Below are positions 49,246-57,913 of a stretch of DNA of 64,000 nucleotides, one piece after another; within the stretch, counting starts at the first letter, position 1, and the number at the start of each line of letters is the position of its first letter. The stretch is from assembly GCF_028714775.1 (NCBI RefSeq), contig NZ_JAQTLS010000007.1, forward strand, positions 62,001 through 126,000. The letters are read 5' to 3'. The DNA comes from Thiothrix sp. (GTDB taxonomy: Bacteria > Pseudomonadota > Gammaproteobacteria > Thiotrichales > Thiotrichaceae). Made by a program: the position numbers and the translations under genes. The notes under the pieces are model-generated. The model was not told the origin of the DNA and ran no database searches. It saw only the letters and a program-made list of their open reading frames with translations.

Positions 49246-50678
49246 ACCACGCAAGCGGCTGGCGAAATCATCAGCGGTGGTAATCCCGGAGCGTTGAGTT
49301 CCGGTTCTGTTGAAGTACCGGCATCGCGGTAGGGCTATGGCTATCAGCGCAAGTAATCCCGGAGCGTTGAGTTCCGGTTCTGTTGAAGTTTGAGCGCCTA
49401 CATCGACGTGCGCCAAGGTCGTCGTAATCCCGGAGCGTTGAGTTCCGGTTCTGTTGAAGTAGGAGAATCATAATGTTACATCTAAACAAAGAAATGTAAT
49501 CCCGGAGCGTTGAGTTCCGGTTCTGTTGAAGTAGCGAAGTAGCAGCCAACCCAGTAGGCCATGCTGGTAATCCCGGAGCGTTGAGTTCCGGTTCTGTTGA
49601 AGTTACCAAAAGGACATCTATCATGACTTACCAAGAAAGTAATCCCGGAGCGTTGAGTTCCGGTTCTGTTGAAGTCACACCGCCTCCCGCACCTCATCAA
49701 GCGTGGAAAGTAATCCCGGAGCGTTGAGTTCCGGTTCTGTTGAAGTCGCACCGAAACCACCCGCGCCCACGCCATCGCCTAGTAATCCCGGAGCGTTGAG
49801 TTCCGGTTCTGTTGAAGTCGCGCCCTTTGTCGATATTCCACGGCAAATAACTTGTAATCCCGGAGCGTTGAGTTCCGGTTCTGTTGAAGTAAACCGCAAA
49901 CGCGGGACGAAAGCCGACATCGCCGGGTAATCCCGGAGCGTTGAGTTCCGGTTCTGTTGAAGTAAACGCTGCGTTTCTATTGTATGCCGGTCGTTTGAGT
50001 AATCCCGGAGCGTTGAGTTCCGGTTCTGTTGAAGTAGGAACAATCTCCTTATCATCATCCACCGCAAACGGTAATCCCGGAGCGTTGAGTTCCGGTTCTG
50101 TTGAAGTAGCCTGCCAATGTCAATTCACCCGGGCGTGATTTGTAATCCCGGAGCGTTGAGTTCCGGTTCTGTTGAAGTCGCCGTTTAGTGTAAACGTCGG
50201 TGTTCCGCCATCGTAATCCCGGAGCGTTGAGTTCCGGTTCTGTTGAAGTATCTCCTGCGTGTGTAAAAACTCTTTGAAGGCGGGTAATCCCGGAGCGTTG
50301 AGTTCCGGTTCTGTTGAAGTTTGTCCAACCACGGCTTCCAGTACCCAATAACCCGTAATCCCGGAGCGTTGAGTTCCGGTTCTGTTGAAGTGCCCGTTGC
50401 GCCATCGACCGCACCCGCCCACGAGCGTAATCCCGGAGCGTTGAGTTCCGGTTCTGTTGAAGTTGTCGGGGGTGTGTAATGGCTGAACCAGTAAAGGGTA
50501 ATCCCGGAGCGTTGAGTTCCGGTTCTGTTGAAGTGCCCGTTGCGCCATCGACCGCACCCGCCCACGAGCGTAATCCCGGAGCGTTGAGTTCCGGTTCTGT
50601 TGAAGTTAACATCTCTATACCTCTGGGATTACATCCCCTAAGTAATCCCGGAGCGTTGAGTTCCGGTTCTGTTGAAGT
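49246..50678 (+). repeat. 1433-bp CRISPR block, copy 2 (spacers 27-46)
   Basis: Exact tandem copy of 47813-49245, offset 1433 bp. After it the array continues with twelve further, unique spacers (47-58). Confidence 0.93.
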
Positions 50679-51535
50679 ACTTTCTTGGAATCCAGCGTGG
50701 ATGTTGATGACCACGTAATCCCGGAGCGTTGAGTTCCGGTTCTGTTGAAGTTGCCAATCTGCACGGGTAACTGTTTAAAATGTATCGTAATCCCGGAGCG
50801 TTGAGTTCCGGTTCTGTTGAAGTAGTCGCTCTCGTTGACGAGATTGCTGAGCGCGTCATGGTAATCCCGGAGCGTTGAGTTCCGGTTCTGTTGAAGTGCC
50901 AGTCTGATGCGCGTTTCGTGCATCCAGCATTGTAATCCCGGAGCGTTGAGTTCCGGTTCTGTTGAAGTCGCACCCATAACCCTTACTTACCCCAATAGTA
51001 ACCGTAATCCCGGAGCGTTGAGTTCCGGTTCTGTTGAAGTAGTGCAACCGCCGCCCGCTGTGCATCGCTCAAATGTAATCCCGGAGCGTTGAGTTCCGGT
51101 TCTGTTGAAGTCGGTTGGGACGGTGATCCAGTCGGCGGCGATTGCGTAATCCCGGAGCGTTGAGTTCCGGTTCTGTTGAAGTCGCAACGTCACCAAATAC
51201 GCCCGCGTCTCACTCGGTAATCCCGGAGCGTTGAGTTCCGGTTCTGTTGAAGTAGCGCATCCCAATCCTGCTTGCACGCTGCCTGCCAAGTAATCCCGGA
51301 GCGTTGAGTTCCGGTTCTGTTGAAGTGGCATAGCCGCCCACGCAGTCGCCACCGATCTAAGTAATCCCGGAGCGTTGAGTTCCGGTTCTGTTGAAGCACG
51401 CGGATCGCGTCGAAAACGGATGCAGATTGCAGTAATCCCGGAGCGTTGAGTTCCGGTTCTGTTGAAGCCAAGATGCAGACGTTGCCATTCGCCGCACCCA
51501 GTGTAATCCCGGAGCGGTGAGTTCCGGTTCTGTTG

Positions 51536-51802
51536 TTATGGCATGACCCTTTCGTTGGTGATTTCGGTTACAAAGTCACGCCATAGTTGTTCTGGATGCC
51601 TTCTTTCTTGGATTGTTTGCCCGTGGTGCTTTCTGGTATTGCCACACATCCAGCAGGAACATGGGGTTGGCGTATCAATGACTTTTCCGCTGCTGCGCTG
51701 TGATATTGACGCACCACCACGCCAGTAGCCGGATCGGTTCCGTTTCAGCCGGGATGCGTGATGCCTACGGATAGCGCGGTTCTCAGTGAGCATTCTTTTC
51801 AT
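51536..51802 (-). CDS. Small conserved CxxC protein of unknown function
   Basis: An 88-residue basic protein with SCWMCGN near residue 56 and many Arg/Lys/His. I recall short proteins with a CSC-x-MCGN-R motif as widespread but uncharacterised in proteobacteria. The frame is open 14 codons upstream; the ATG at 51802 gives the start MKRMLTENRA. Its stop codon lies inside the degenerate final CRISPR repeat, so array and gene meet tail to tail. A nucleic-acid or metal-binding role is only a guess. Confidence 0.6.
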   Translation of the reverse strand: MKRMLTENRAIRRHHASRLKRNRSGYWRGGASISQRSSGKVIDTPTPCSCWMCGNTRKHHGQTIQERRHPEQLWRDFVTEITNERVMP

Positions 51803-51909
51803 GGTAACGGTATCCCGCAAGATGGTCTGTATACATAACGCCAAAAATACCGTTTTTGGTGTCGGCTGTCACCGTTTTACCGTCCGTTGTGAGTAGCCCA
51901 AACGCGAAA

Positions 51910-51941
51910 AAGCCCTTACAGATTGCGGCCTGTAAGGGCTT
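51910..51941 (-). terminator. Intrinsic terminator of tRNA-Ser
   Basis: On the minus strand a 12-bp stem (AAGCCCTTACAG with CTGTAAGGGCTT, loop GCCGCAAT-like) is followed by a run of T (GGGCTTTTTCGC), 35 bp after the end of tRNA-Ser. The reverse complement matches the hairpin after phoR (41481-41512) at 30 of 32 positions. Confidence 0.75.
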
Positions 51942-51976
51942 CTCGGTGTTTCACGGAATGCCATGAAACAGAATAA

Positions 51977-52064
51977 TGGCGGAGAGCTAGGGATTCGAAC
52001 CCCAGGAGGTTTAACCCTCAACGGTTTTCAAGACCGCCGCTTTCGACCACTCAGCCAGCTCTCC
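51977..52064 (-). tRNA. serT: tRNA-Ser (UGA anticodon)
   Basis: 88 bases on the minus strand, starting GGAGAGCTGGCTGAG and ending GCTCTCC-G-CCA, with CCA encoded. The acceptor ends pair (GGAGAGC/GCTCTCC). The anticodon loop CTTGAAA gives TGA (52028-52030 on +). The long variable arm (GAGGGTTAAACCTC-type) and the T loop GGTTCGAATCC are those of a class II tRNA-Ser. Reads UCN codons, mainly UCA. Confidence 0.96.
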
Positions 52065-52157
52065 GAAGGAGACGCATATTACTCAAAGTGCCGGGATATT
52101 TCCAGTACTTTTTCAAGCTACAGACGCCTATCTTGTCTGTCAGCCGATCAGTGGCTA

Positions 52158-52166
52158 TGGTAGAAT
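52158..52166 (+). promoter_or_regulatory. Candidate extended -10 promoter for purM
   Basis: TGGTAGAAT fits TGn-TATAAT with one mismatch in the hexamer and lies 34 bp before the purM ATG. No good -35 box is present, as is common for extended -10 promoters. Confidence 0.4.
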
Positions 52167-52200
52167 CGCCGCTTTGCTGCCCCGGAAGAGACAGGCCGTA

Positions 52201-53244
52201 ATGGATTCAAATAAACCTTCACTGACTTATCGTGATGCTGGCGTAGACATTGACGCTGGTAACAATTTGGTTGAACGCATCAAACCTATCGCGCAACGCA
52301 CCAAACGCCCTGAGATGCTGGGTGGTATTGGTGGTTTTGGCGCTCTTATGTCGATCCCCTCGCACTACAAACAGCCAGTACTGGTTTCCGGTACGGATGG
52401 CGTCGGCACTAAGCTGAAACTCGCTATCGACACTGGCATTTTCGACACCATCGGGATTGACCTCGTAGCCATGTGCGTCAATGACATCGTGGTAAGCGGT
52501 GCTGAGCCACTGTTCTTCCTCGACTATTACGCGACTGGCAAGCTGGATGTGGATGCCGCCGAACAAGTGGTCAGCGGGATCGCCGAAGGCTGTATCCAAG
52601 CAGGTGCGGCACTAGCAGGCGGTGAAACGGCTGAAATGCCCGGCATGTACAATCCGGGTGATTTCGATCTGGCAGGCTTCTGCGTCGGCGTGGTGGAACG
52701 CGACAAGATTCTGGATCACTCCCGTGTACACCGTAACGATGTGCTGATCGGCTTGGGTTCAACTGGTCCGCATTCCAACGGCTATTCCCTCGTGCGCAAG
52801 ATTCTGGAAGTCAGCGGCGCATCACTGGACGAGCCTTTCGGTGACACCACCTTGGGACGCGCCCTGCTGGAGCCAACCCGCATTTACGTCAAACTGCTGT
52901 TAATGCTGCTCAGGCAGTATGACCTGCACGCCATTGCCCACATCACGGGCGGCGGATTGACTGAAAACCTCCCGCGTGTGTTGCCTGCCCGCAGTGTTGC
53001 CAAAATCAGCCTGAGCAGTTGGAAACGCCCTGACATTTTCAACTGGTTGCAGCAAAAAGGCGGCGTATCCGACGAGGAAATGCTCCGTACCTTCAACTGC
53101 GGTATCGGCATGGTATTGACGGTTCCAGCGGAACAAGCGGAAAACATCATCAACGCCTGCCTATTGGAAAATGTCCCCGCATGGCAAATCGGCCACATGG
53201 CTGCCTCCGACGCTGAAACGCCGTTTGTCCAGTATGTCGATTGA
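52201..53244 (+). CDS. purM: Phosphoribosylformylglycinamidine cyclo-ligase
   Basis: A 347-residue AIR synthase, fifth step of de novo purine synthesis. [13 protein letters not shown] is the ATP-binding motif, [19 protein letters not shown] and [11 protein letters not shown] are family signatures, and [13 protein letters not shown] lies in the C-terminal half. The frame is open upstream but [17 protein letters not shown] at 52201 is the conserved start. It overlaps purN by 11 bp. Confidence 0.97.
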   Translation: MDSNKPSLTYRDAGVDIDAGNNLVERIKPIAQRTKRPEMLGGIGGFGALMSIPSHYKQPVLVSGTDGVGTKLKLAIDTGIFDTIGIDLVAMCVNDIVVSGAEPLFFLDYYATGKLDVDAAEQVVSGIAEGCIQAGAALAGGETAEMPGMYNPGDFDLAGFCVGVVERDKILDHSRVHRNDVLIGLGSTGPHSNGYSLVRKILEVSGASLDEPFGDTTLGRALLEPTRIYVKLLLMLLRQYDLHAIAHITGGGLTENLPRVLPARSVAKISLSSWKRPDIFNWLQQKGGVSDEEMLRTFNCGIGMVLTVPAEQAENIINACLLENVPAWQIGHMAASDAETPFVQYVD

Positions 53245-53893
53245 TGAAAGTACAGCACTGCCGCGTTTGGTGGTGCTGATTTCTGGCAGTGGCAGCAATT
53301 TGCAGTCAATCATTGATGCCATCCGTGCCCAGCGGCTACAAGCGCAAATTGTAGCCGTCATCAGCAACAAAGCCGATGCTTACGGGCTGCAACGTGCATC
53401 CAATGCCGTTATTCCTGCCATCACCGTCGACCACAAAGGCTTCGCCAGCCGCGCAGAATTCGATCAGGCACTCCAGCAACAGATCGACAGTTACCAGCCA
53501 GACCTCGTGGTACTGGCGGGTTTCATGCGCATCCTCACGCCGGATTTCGTGCGCCATTACACCGGGCGGATGCTCAATATCCACCCCTCCCTGTTACCCT
53601 TGTACAAAGGCATCCATACCCACCAACGGGTGTTGGACGACAAAGCCAAGGAACACGGTGTCAGCATCCATTTTGTTACCCCGGAACTCGACGGTGGCCC
53701 AGTCATTATGCAGGCCAAAGTCCCGGTATTGCCCAGCGATACAGCGAAAAGCCTTGCCCAGCGCGTGCAAGCGCAGGAACACGTCATTTATCCGCGTGTG
53801 GTGAAATGGTTTGTGGAAGGCAGGCTTAAACTGGAAGGCAATCAGGTGATGCTGGACGGGAACGTCTTAAAACGCCCCGCCCTGCACCTGTAA
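53234..53893 (+). CDS. purN: Phosphoribosylglycinamide formyltransferase 1
   Basis: A 219-residue GAR transformylase using 10-formyl-THF. [14 protein letters not shown] binds the GAR phosphate, AGFMRIL and [12 protein letters not shown] carry the catalytic Asn/His pair, and [11 protein letters not shown] the catalytic Asp. The ATG at 53234 lies inside the purM end (11-bp overlap), the classic purMN coupling. Converges with ppnP, with 4 bp between. Confidence 0.96.
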   Translation: MSIDESTALPRLVVLISGSGSNLQSIIDAIRAQRLQAQIVAVISNKADAYGLQRASNAVIPAITVDHKGFASRAEFDQALQQQIDSYQPDLVVLAGFMRILTPDFVRHYTGRMLNIHPSLLPLYKGIHTHQRVLDDKAKEHGVSIHFVTPELDGGPVIMQAKVPVLPSDTAKSLAQRVQAQEHVIYPRVVKWFVEGRLKLEGNQVMLDGNVLKRPALHL

Positions 53894-53897
53894 ATCA

Positions 53898-54209
53898 TCA
53901 GCCGAAGTGGCAAACGTAATGCAGGTTTTCCAAGGTTTCGATGTCGAAGGATGAATTACCGACGACATTGAAAGATTCACCGCCTGCGTACTCTTGCCAC
54001 GCATCACTGCCCGCCATACGTACCCGGCAACGGCCTTGCAGCAATTCCATGATTTCTGGCGCACCCGTGTTGAATGTCAGCGTTGAAGGCAAAATTACCC
54101 CCACACTCTTGCGCGTACCATCCGCCAATACCACGGTATGGCTGACGCATTTGCCATCAAAGTAAACGTTCGCGGTTTTAACCACGCTGACATTATCAAA
54201 CTGACTCAT
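53898..54209 (-). CDS. ppnP: Pyrimidine/purine nucleoside phosphorylase PpnP (cupin)
   Basis: A 103-residue cupin of the former DUF1255/YaiE family, which splits nucleosides with phosphate. [20 protein letters not shown] and [20 protein letters not shown] are the family hallmarks, with [12 protein letters not shown] near the end. Full family length (about 95). It lies 10 bp after pmbA on the same strand and may be read with it. Confidence 0.92.
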   Translation of the reverse strand: MSQFDNVSVVKTANVYFDGKCVSHTVVLADGTRKSVGVILPSTLTFNTGAPEIMELLQGRCRVRMAGSDAWQEYAGGESFNVVGNSSFDIETLENLHYVCHFG

Positions 54210-54219
54210 AAAACTCCTT

Positions 54220-55563
54220 TCATTGACCTGCGATGGTCATCTTATCAATCAAAATGGAACCTGTGCGGATACTGCCCCGCTCGTCCACATCATCCCCGAT
54301 GCCGACGATGCCCTTGAACATATCCTTCAAGTTGCTGGCAATGGTCACTTCTTCCACCGGATGCACGATCATGCCGTTCTCGATCCAGTAGCCGACAGCG
54401 CCGCGCGAGTAATCGCCGGTAATGCTATTTACGCCGTTACCGATCAACTCCGTCACCATCAGGCCAGTGCCCATTTTTTGCAGCAAGTCGACGAAACTCA
54501 AGCCGGTATCCATCAGCAGCAGGTTGCTTGCCCCGCTAGCGCTGCCAGTGGTTTGCATCCCCAACTTACGGGCACTGTAACTGCCAAGGAAATACTCTTC
54601 GATGACACCATCGCGCACAATATCGCGCACACGGCTTGCCACACCTTCACTGTCGTAAGCACGGCTGCCCAAAGCTTGACGGATGAAAGGGTCTTCACGT
54701 AATTGGACGAAATCCGGGAATACTTGCTGCCCGAGGGAATTCAGCAAGAAACTGGCTTTGCGGTATTGCGAACTGCCACTGATTGCTCCAATCAAATGCC
54801 CAATCAAGCCACGCGCCACTTGCGGCACGAACAGCACGGGTGCTTCGCGGGTGGAAAGCGAATGCGCATTCAAACGGCGCACGGTACGTTGGGCAGCTTC
54901 CGCCCCCACAGTATCGGCAGAATCCAGCAAGCTAGGAACCCGCGATACGCTGTACCAGTAATCGCGCTGCATGGAATCGCCATCTTGCGCCACCACCGAA
55001 CAACTCAAGGAGTGGCGGGTACTGTGGCGGATGCCCATGAAGCCGTGGGTATTCGCATACAAAGCCATGCCTGCGTAGCTGTCAACGCCCGCACCTTCGC
55101 TATTCACGATGCGCTTGTCATGCTCACGGGCGACCGCTTCGGCTTGAAGCGCCATGTCAATCGCCTGATCAGCCCCCAATTCCCACGGGTGGTACAAATC
55201 CAATTTGGGGAATTCGCTCGCCATCTGATCGGCATCCGCCAACCCGTTGAATTCATCTTCGGAGGTGTAACGCGCAATCCGGCACGCCGCATCCAAGGTA
55301 TCAGCCAAGGCTTGCGGGGAAAAATCGCCCGTCGAGGCAAAGCCCTTGCGATGCCCGAAATACACCGTCAGGTTAATGCCTTGGTCACGGTGGTATTGCA
55401 GTTTATCCACCTGCCCCATACGCACTTCAACCGACAGGCCAGTACCCTTATCAATATCCAGTTCAGCAGCCGTTGCACCTTGGGCAAGCGCGGCATCCAA
55501 CAGGTGGTCTGCCATCGCTTGGAATTCGGTGGCGAGGTCAATACGGTTTTCCAGTTCAATCAT
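54220..55563 (-). CDS. pmbA: TldD/PmbA-family metalloprotease subunit PmbA (TldE)
   Basis: A 447-residue partner of TldD. N-terminal domain with [19 protein letters not shown] and C-terminal region with [13 protein letters not shown] and [21 protein letters not shown]-type strands. It lacks the HExxxH zinc site, as PmbA does. With TldD it cleaves unfolded peptides and processes some peptide natural products. It follows tldD by 10 bp; in many genomes the two genes are apart. Confidence 0.94.
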   Translation of the reverse strand: MIELENRIDLATEFQAMADHLLDAALAQGATAAELDIDKGTGLSVEVRMGQVDKLQYHRDQGINLTVYFGHRKGFASTGDFSPQALADTLDAACRIARYTSEDEFNGLADADQMASEFPKLDLYHPWELGADQAIDMALQAEAVAREHDKRIVNSEGAGVDSYAGMALYANTHGFMGIRHSTRHSLSCSVVAQDGDSMQRDYWYSVSRVPSLLDSADTVGAEAAQRTVRRLNAHSLSTREAPVLFVPQVARGLIGHLIGAISGSSQYRKASFLLNSLGQQVFPDFVQLREDPFIRQALGSRAYDSEGVASRVRDIVRDGVIEEYFLGSYSARKLGMQTTGSASGASNLLLMDTGLSFVDLLQKMGTGLMVTELIGNGVNSITGDYSRGAVGYWIENGMIVHPVEEVTIASNLKDMFKGIVGIGDDVDERGSIRTGSILIDKMTIAGQ

Positions 55564-55573
55564 GATCTTATCC

Positions 55574-57022
55574 TTATGCTGCCGCAGTTCCGCCGACGGT
55601 CAAACCATCAACCCGCAAGGTAGGTTGGCCTACGCCAACGGGGACGCTTTGCCCATCCTTGCCGCATACGCCAATGCCAGTATCGAGTTGCAGGTCATTG
55701 CCGACCATGCTCACACGGGTCAGCACGTCCGGGCCATTGCCGATCAGGGTGGCATTTTTAATCGGTTTGCCGAGTTTGCCGTTTTCGATCACGTAGGCTT
55801 CCGAAGCGGAGAACACGAATTTACCGGAGGTAATATCGACTTGCCCGCCGGAGAAATTGACCGCGTAAATGCCTTTATCGACCGAAGCGATGATGTCTTC
55901 CGGCGCGTGGTTGCCCGCCCGCATGTAAGTATTGGTCATGCGCGGCATCGGCAGGTGCGCGTAGGATTGGCGGCGACCGTTACCCGTGGATTGCGTGCCC
56001 ATCAGCGCGGCGTTTTGGCGGTCAAACAGGTAGCCCTTCAGAATGCCATCTTCAATCAGAGTGGTGCATTGGGTTTGCGTGCCTTCGTCATCCACGCTCA
56101 AAGAACCACGGCGCTGGTCTAGCGTGCCGTCATCCACCACGGTGATGCCTTTGGCAGCAACTTGCTCACCGATGCGTCCGGCGAAAGCGGATGTGCCTTT
56201 GCGGTTGAAGTCACCTTCCAAACCGTGCCCGATGGCTTCGTGCAGCAAGACACCGGGCCAGCCGTTGCCCAGCACCACGGTCATATTACCCGCAGGCGCT
56301 GCTTCGGCATCGAGGTTGATCAGGGCTTTACGCACCGCTTCTTCGGCGTATTCCTGTGCTTTGTTGCCATTGAGGAAGAAATCGAGGTTGAAACGCCCGC
56401 CGCCGCCTGCGGTAGCACTTTCAGTTTGCCCATTGCGTTCGACAATGACGGAAACGTTGGTACGCACCAAGGGACGTACATCGGCAGTCATGCGCCCGCT
56501 TTCATCCACGATCAGGATGATTTCATGCACCGCGACCATGTTCGCCATCACTTGTTGTACGTGGGGGCTGGTAGCGCGGGCAAAACGGTCGATCTCGTGC
56601 AGGAAAGCGATCTTGTCGGTTTCAGACAGCGAGGCTAACGGGTCATCCGTGCCATACAAAGCACGGGATGGCGTAGCGACTGTCCAGGTTTGGACAGCAC
56701 CGGATCGGCCTGCGCGGGTAATGGCGCGGACAGCTTTGGCGGATTCCAGCAGGGCAGTCAGGCTGATTTCACCGCTGTAAGCAAAGCCAGTTTGCTCACC
56801 GCATACGGAGCGCACGCCGACGCCCTGTTCAATGCTGTAACTGCCGCTTTTGATGATGCCTTCTTCCAAGCCCCACGCTTCGTAACGGGCGGATTGGAAA
56901 TACAGGTCGGCAAGGGTTGTGTCTTTGGTCAGTAATTGGCTAAACACCTGTTCAAGGTGGTGTTCGCCAAGACCCGCCGGGGCTAAAAAAGTCTCGCGGG
57001 CGAAGTCGATGGCTTGTTTCAT
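55574..57022 (-). CDS. tldD: Metalloprotease TldD
   Basis: A 482-residue protease. The zinc motif HEAIGHGLEGD near residue 263 provides the catalytic Glu and two His ligands; the third ligand region GVCGKDGQSVPVGVGQP is near the end. The N-terminal domain (DLYFQSARYEAWGLEEGII) matches TldD. It is encoded between the nitrilase gene and pmbA in a minus-strand operon. Confidence 0.95.
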   Translation of the reverse strand: MKQAIDFARETFLAPAGLGEHHLEQVFSQLLTKDTTLADLYFQSARYEAWGLEEGIIKSGSYSIEQGVGVRSVCGEQTGFAYSGEISLTALLESAKAVRAITRAGRSGAVQTWTVATPSRALYGTDDPLASLSETDKIAFLHEIDRFARATSPHVQQVMANMVAVHEIILIVDESGRMTADVRPLVRTNVSVIVERNGQTESATAGGGGRFNLDFFLNGNKAQEYAEEAVRKALINLDAEAAPAGNMTVVLGNGWPGVLLHEAIGHGLEGDFNRKGTSAFAGRIGEQVAAKGITVVDDGTLDQRRGSLSVDDEGTQTQCTTLIEDGILKGYLFDRQNAALMGTQSTGNGRRQSYAHLPMPRMTNTYMRAGNHAPEDIIASVDKGIYAVNFSGGQVDITSGKFVFSASEAYVIENGKLGKPIKNATLIGNGPDVLTRVSMVGNDLQLDTGIGVCGKDGQSVPVGVGQPTLRVDGLTVGGTAAA

Positions 57023-57058
57023 GTTCTTCCTGATTCTCTATTTTCTCTAGTAGTCTTG

Positions 57059-57871
57059 TTATATCGGGCGACGGTGCGACAAGACCGGGAATGTTTTACG
57101 GGTTTGTTCCTGCGCATCAAGGTCAATGTCTGCCATCACCACGCCAGTGCCTTTTTCCAGCACTTCACGCACCCTGCCCCAATGGTCAACGATCATGCTG
57201 TGACCGTAGGTGGTACGTCCGCTGACATGGTAGCCGCCTTGCGCTGCCGCAACCACGTAGCACAGGTTTTCAATGGCACGCGCACGCAATAAAGGTTCCC
57301 AGTGCGCCCGCCCGGTGACTTCGGTAAAGGCGGATGGTACGAGCAGAATTTGCGCCCCCTGCTCCGACAGGCGACGGTACAACTCGGGGAAACGCAGGTC
57401 ATAGCATACCGACATCCCCAGCTTGCCAAACGGCGTGTCGATAACCACGGGCGTATGCCCCGCAATGGTGGTATCGCTTTCGGTGTAAACCTCTTGGTTT
57501 TCACTCAGCATGACATCGAACAGGTGCATCTTGTCGTAGCGGGCAGCAATATTGCCCTTGGCATCATACAGGATGGAGGTGGCATACGCGCGGGAAGGGT
57601 CAGCGGAACGGATAGGAATGGTTCCCGCCACGATCCAAACGCCATACTTTTTAGCTTGTTGGCTGATAAACGTTTGGATAGGGCCTTCGCCGAAAGTTTC
57701 TGCGATTTTCACCCGGTCTATTTCATGTGCACCCATCATGGCGAAGGTTTCCGGCAACACCACGAGGCTTGCGCCACGTTCTGCCGCTTCTTTGATTAAC
57801 CGTCCGGCTTCCATCAAGTTCGCCTGAACCTGTGGACCTGATGCCATTTGTAATGCTGCGATCAACGCCAT
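57059..57871 (-). CDS. Carbon-nitrogen hydrolase (Nit1-type; deaminated glutathione amidase candidate)
   Basis: A 270-residue nitrilase-superfamily enzyme. The catalytic triad is visible as Glu in VVLPETFAMMG, Lys in YDKMHLFDV and Cys in SVCYDLRFPELYR. The DLRFPELYR form points to the Nit1/NitFhit group that repairs deaminated glutathione; the family fits the genomic slot between yhdP and tldD seen in many gammaproteobacteria. Complete. Confidence 0.85.
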   Translation of the reverse strand: MALIAALQMASGPQVQANLMEAGRLIKEAAERGASLVVLPETFAMMGAHEIDRVKIAETFGEGPIQTFISQQAKKYGVWIVAGTIPIRSADPSRAYATSILYDAKGNIAARYDKMHLFDVMLSENQEVYTESDTTIAGHTPVVIDTPFGKLGMSVCYDLRFPELYRRLSEQGAQILLVPSAFTEVTGRAHWEPLLRARAIENLCYVVAAAQGGYHVSGRTTYGHSMIVDHWGRVREVLEKGTGVVMADIDLDAQEQTRKTFPVLSHRRPI

Positions 57872-57913
57872 GCTTTGTTCTCCCCGTGTTTTGTGCAGGG
57901 TGTCATTGTCTGT

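Larger units (their letters stand above)
47347..51539 (+). CRISPR. CRISPR array, 59 repeats of 37 bp, 58 spacers
   Basis: Repeats begin GTAATCCCGGAGC and end CGGTTCTGTTGAAGT; CCGGA and TCCGG can pair to form a 5-bp stem. By manual count there are 59 repeats (first 47347-47383, last 51503-51539) and spacers of 34-37 bp. Repeats 57 and 58 end in C instead of T; repeat 59 has one internal change and a replaced 3' end, marking the old end. The 3' end GTTGAAGY supports + strand transcription. Spacers 7-26 recur exactly as spacers 27-46, and spacer 23 equals spacer 25, leaving about 37 distinct spacers. Confidence 0.97.

Noticed and set aside
48622-49416. Long minus-strand ORFs of 120-264 codons within the CRISPR array
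   Set aside because: They are translations of the repeat (recurring STEPELNAPGL, FNRTGTQRSGIT, LQQNRNSTLRDY), kept open because the 37-bp repeat lacks stops in those frames.
47347-51539. Minus-strand transcription of the CRISPR array
   Set aside because: Degenerate repeats lie at the 51.5-kb end and cas genes plus leader at the 47.3-kb end; the repeat 3' end GTTGAAGT on + also fits.
51963-52163. A 66-codon ORF at the tRNA locus
   Set aside because: It is a read-through of the tRNA-Ser sequence on the opposite strand.
54703-56122. Plus-strand ORFs of 306 and 258 codons over pmbA and tldD
   Set aside because: They lie antisense to two well-recognised protease genes and show no motif.
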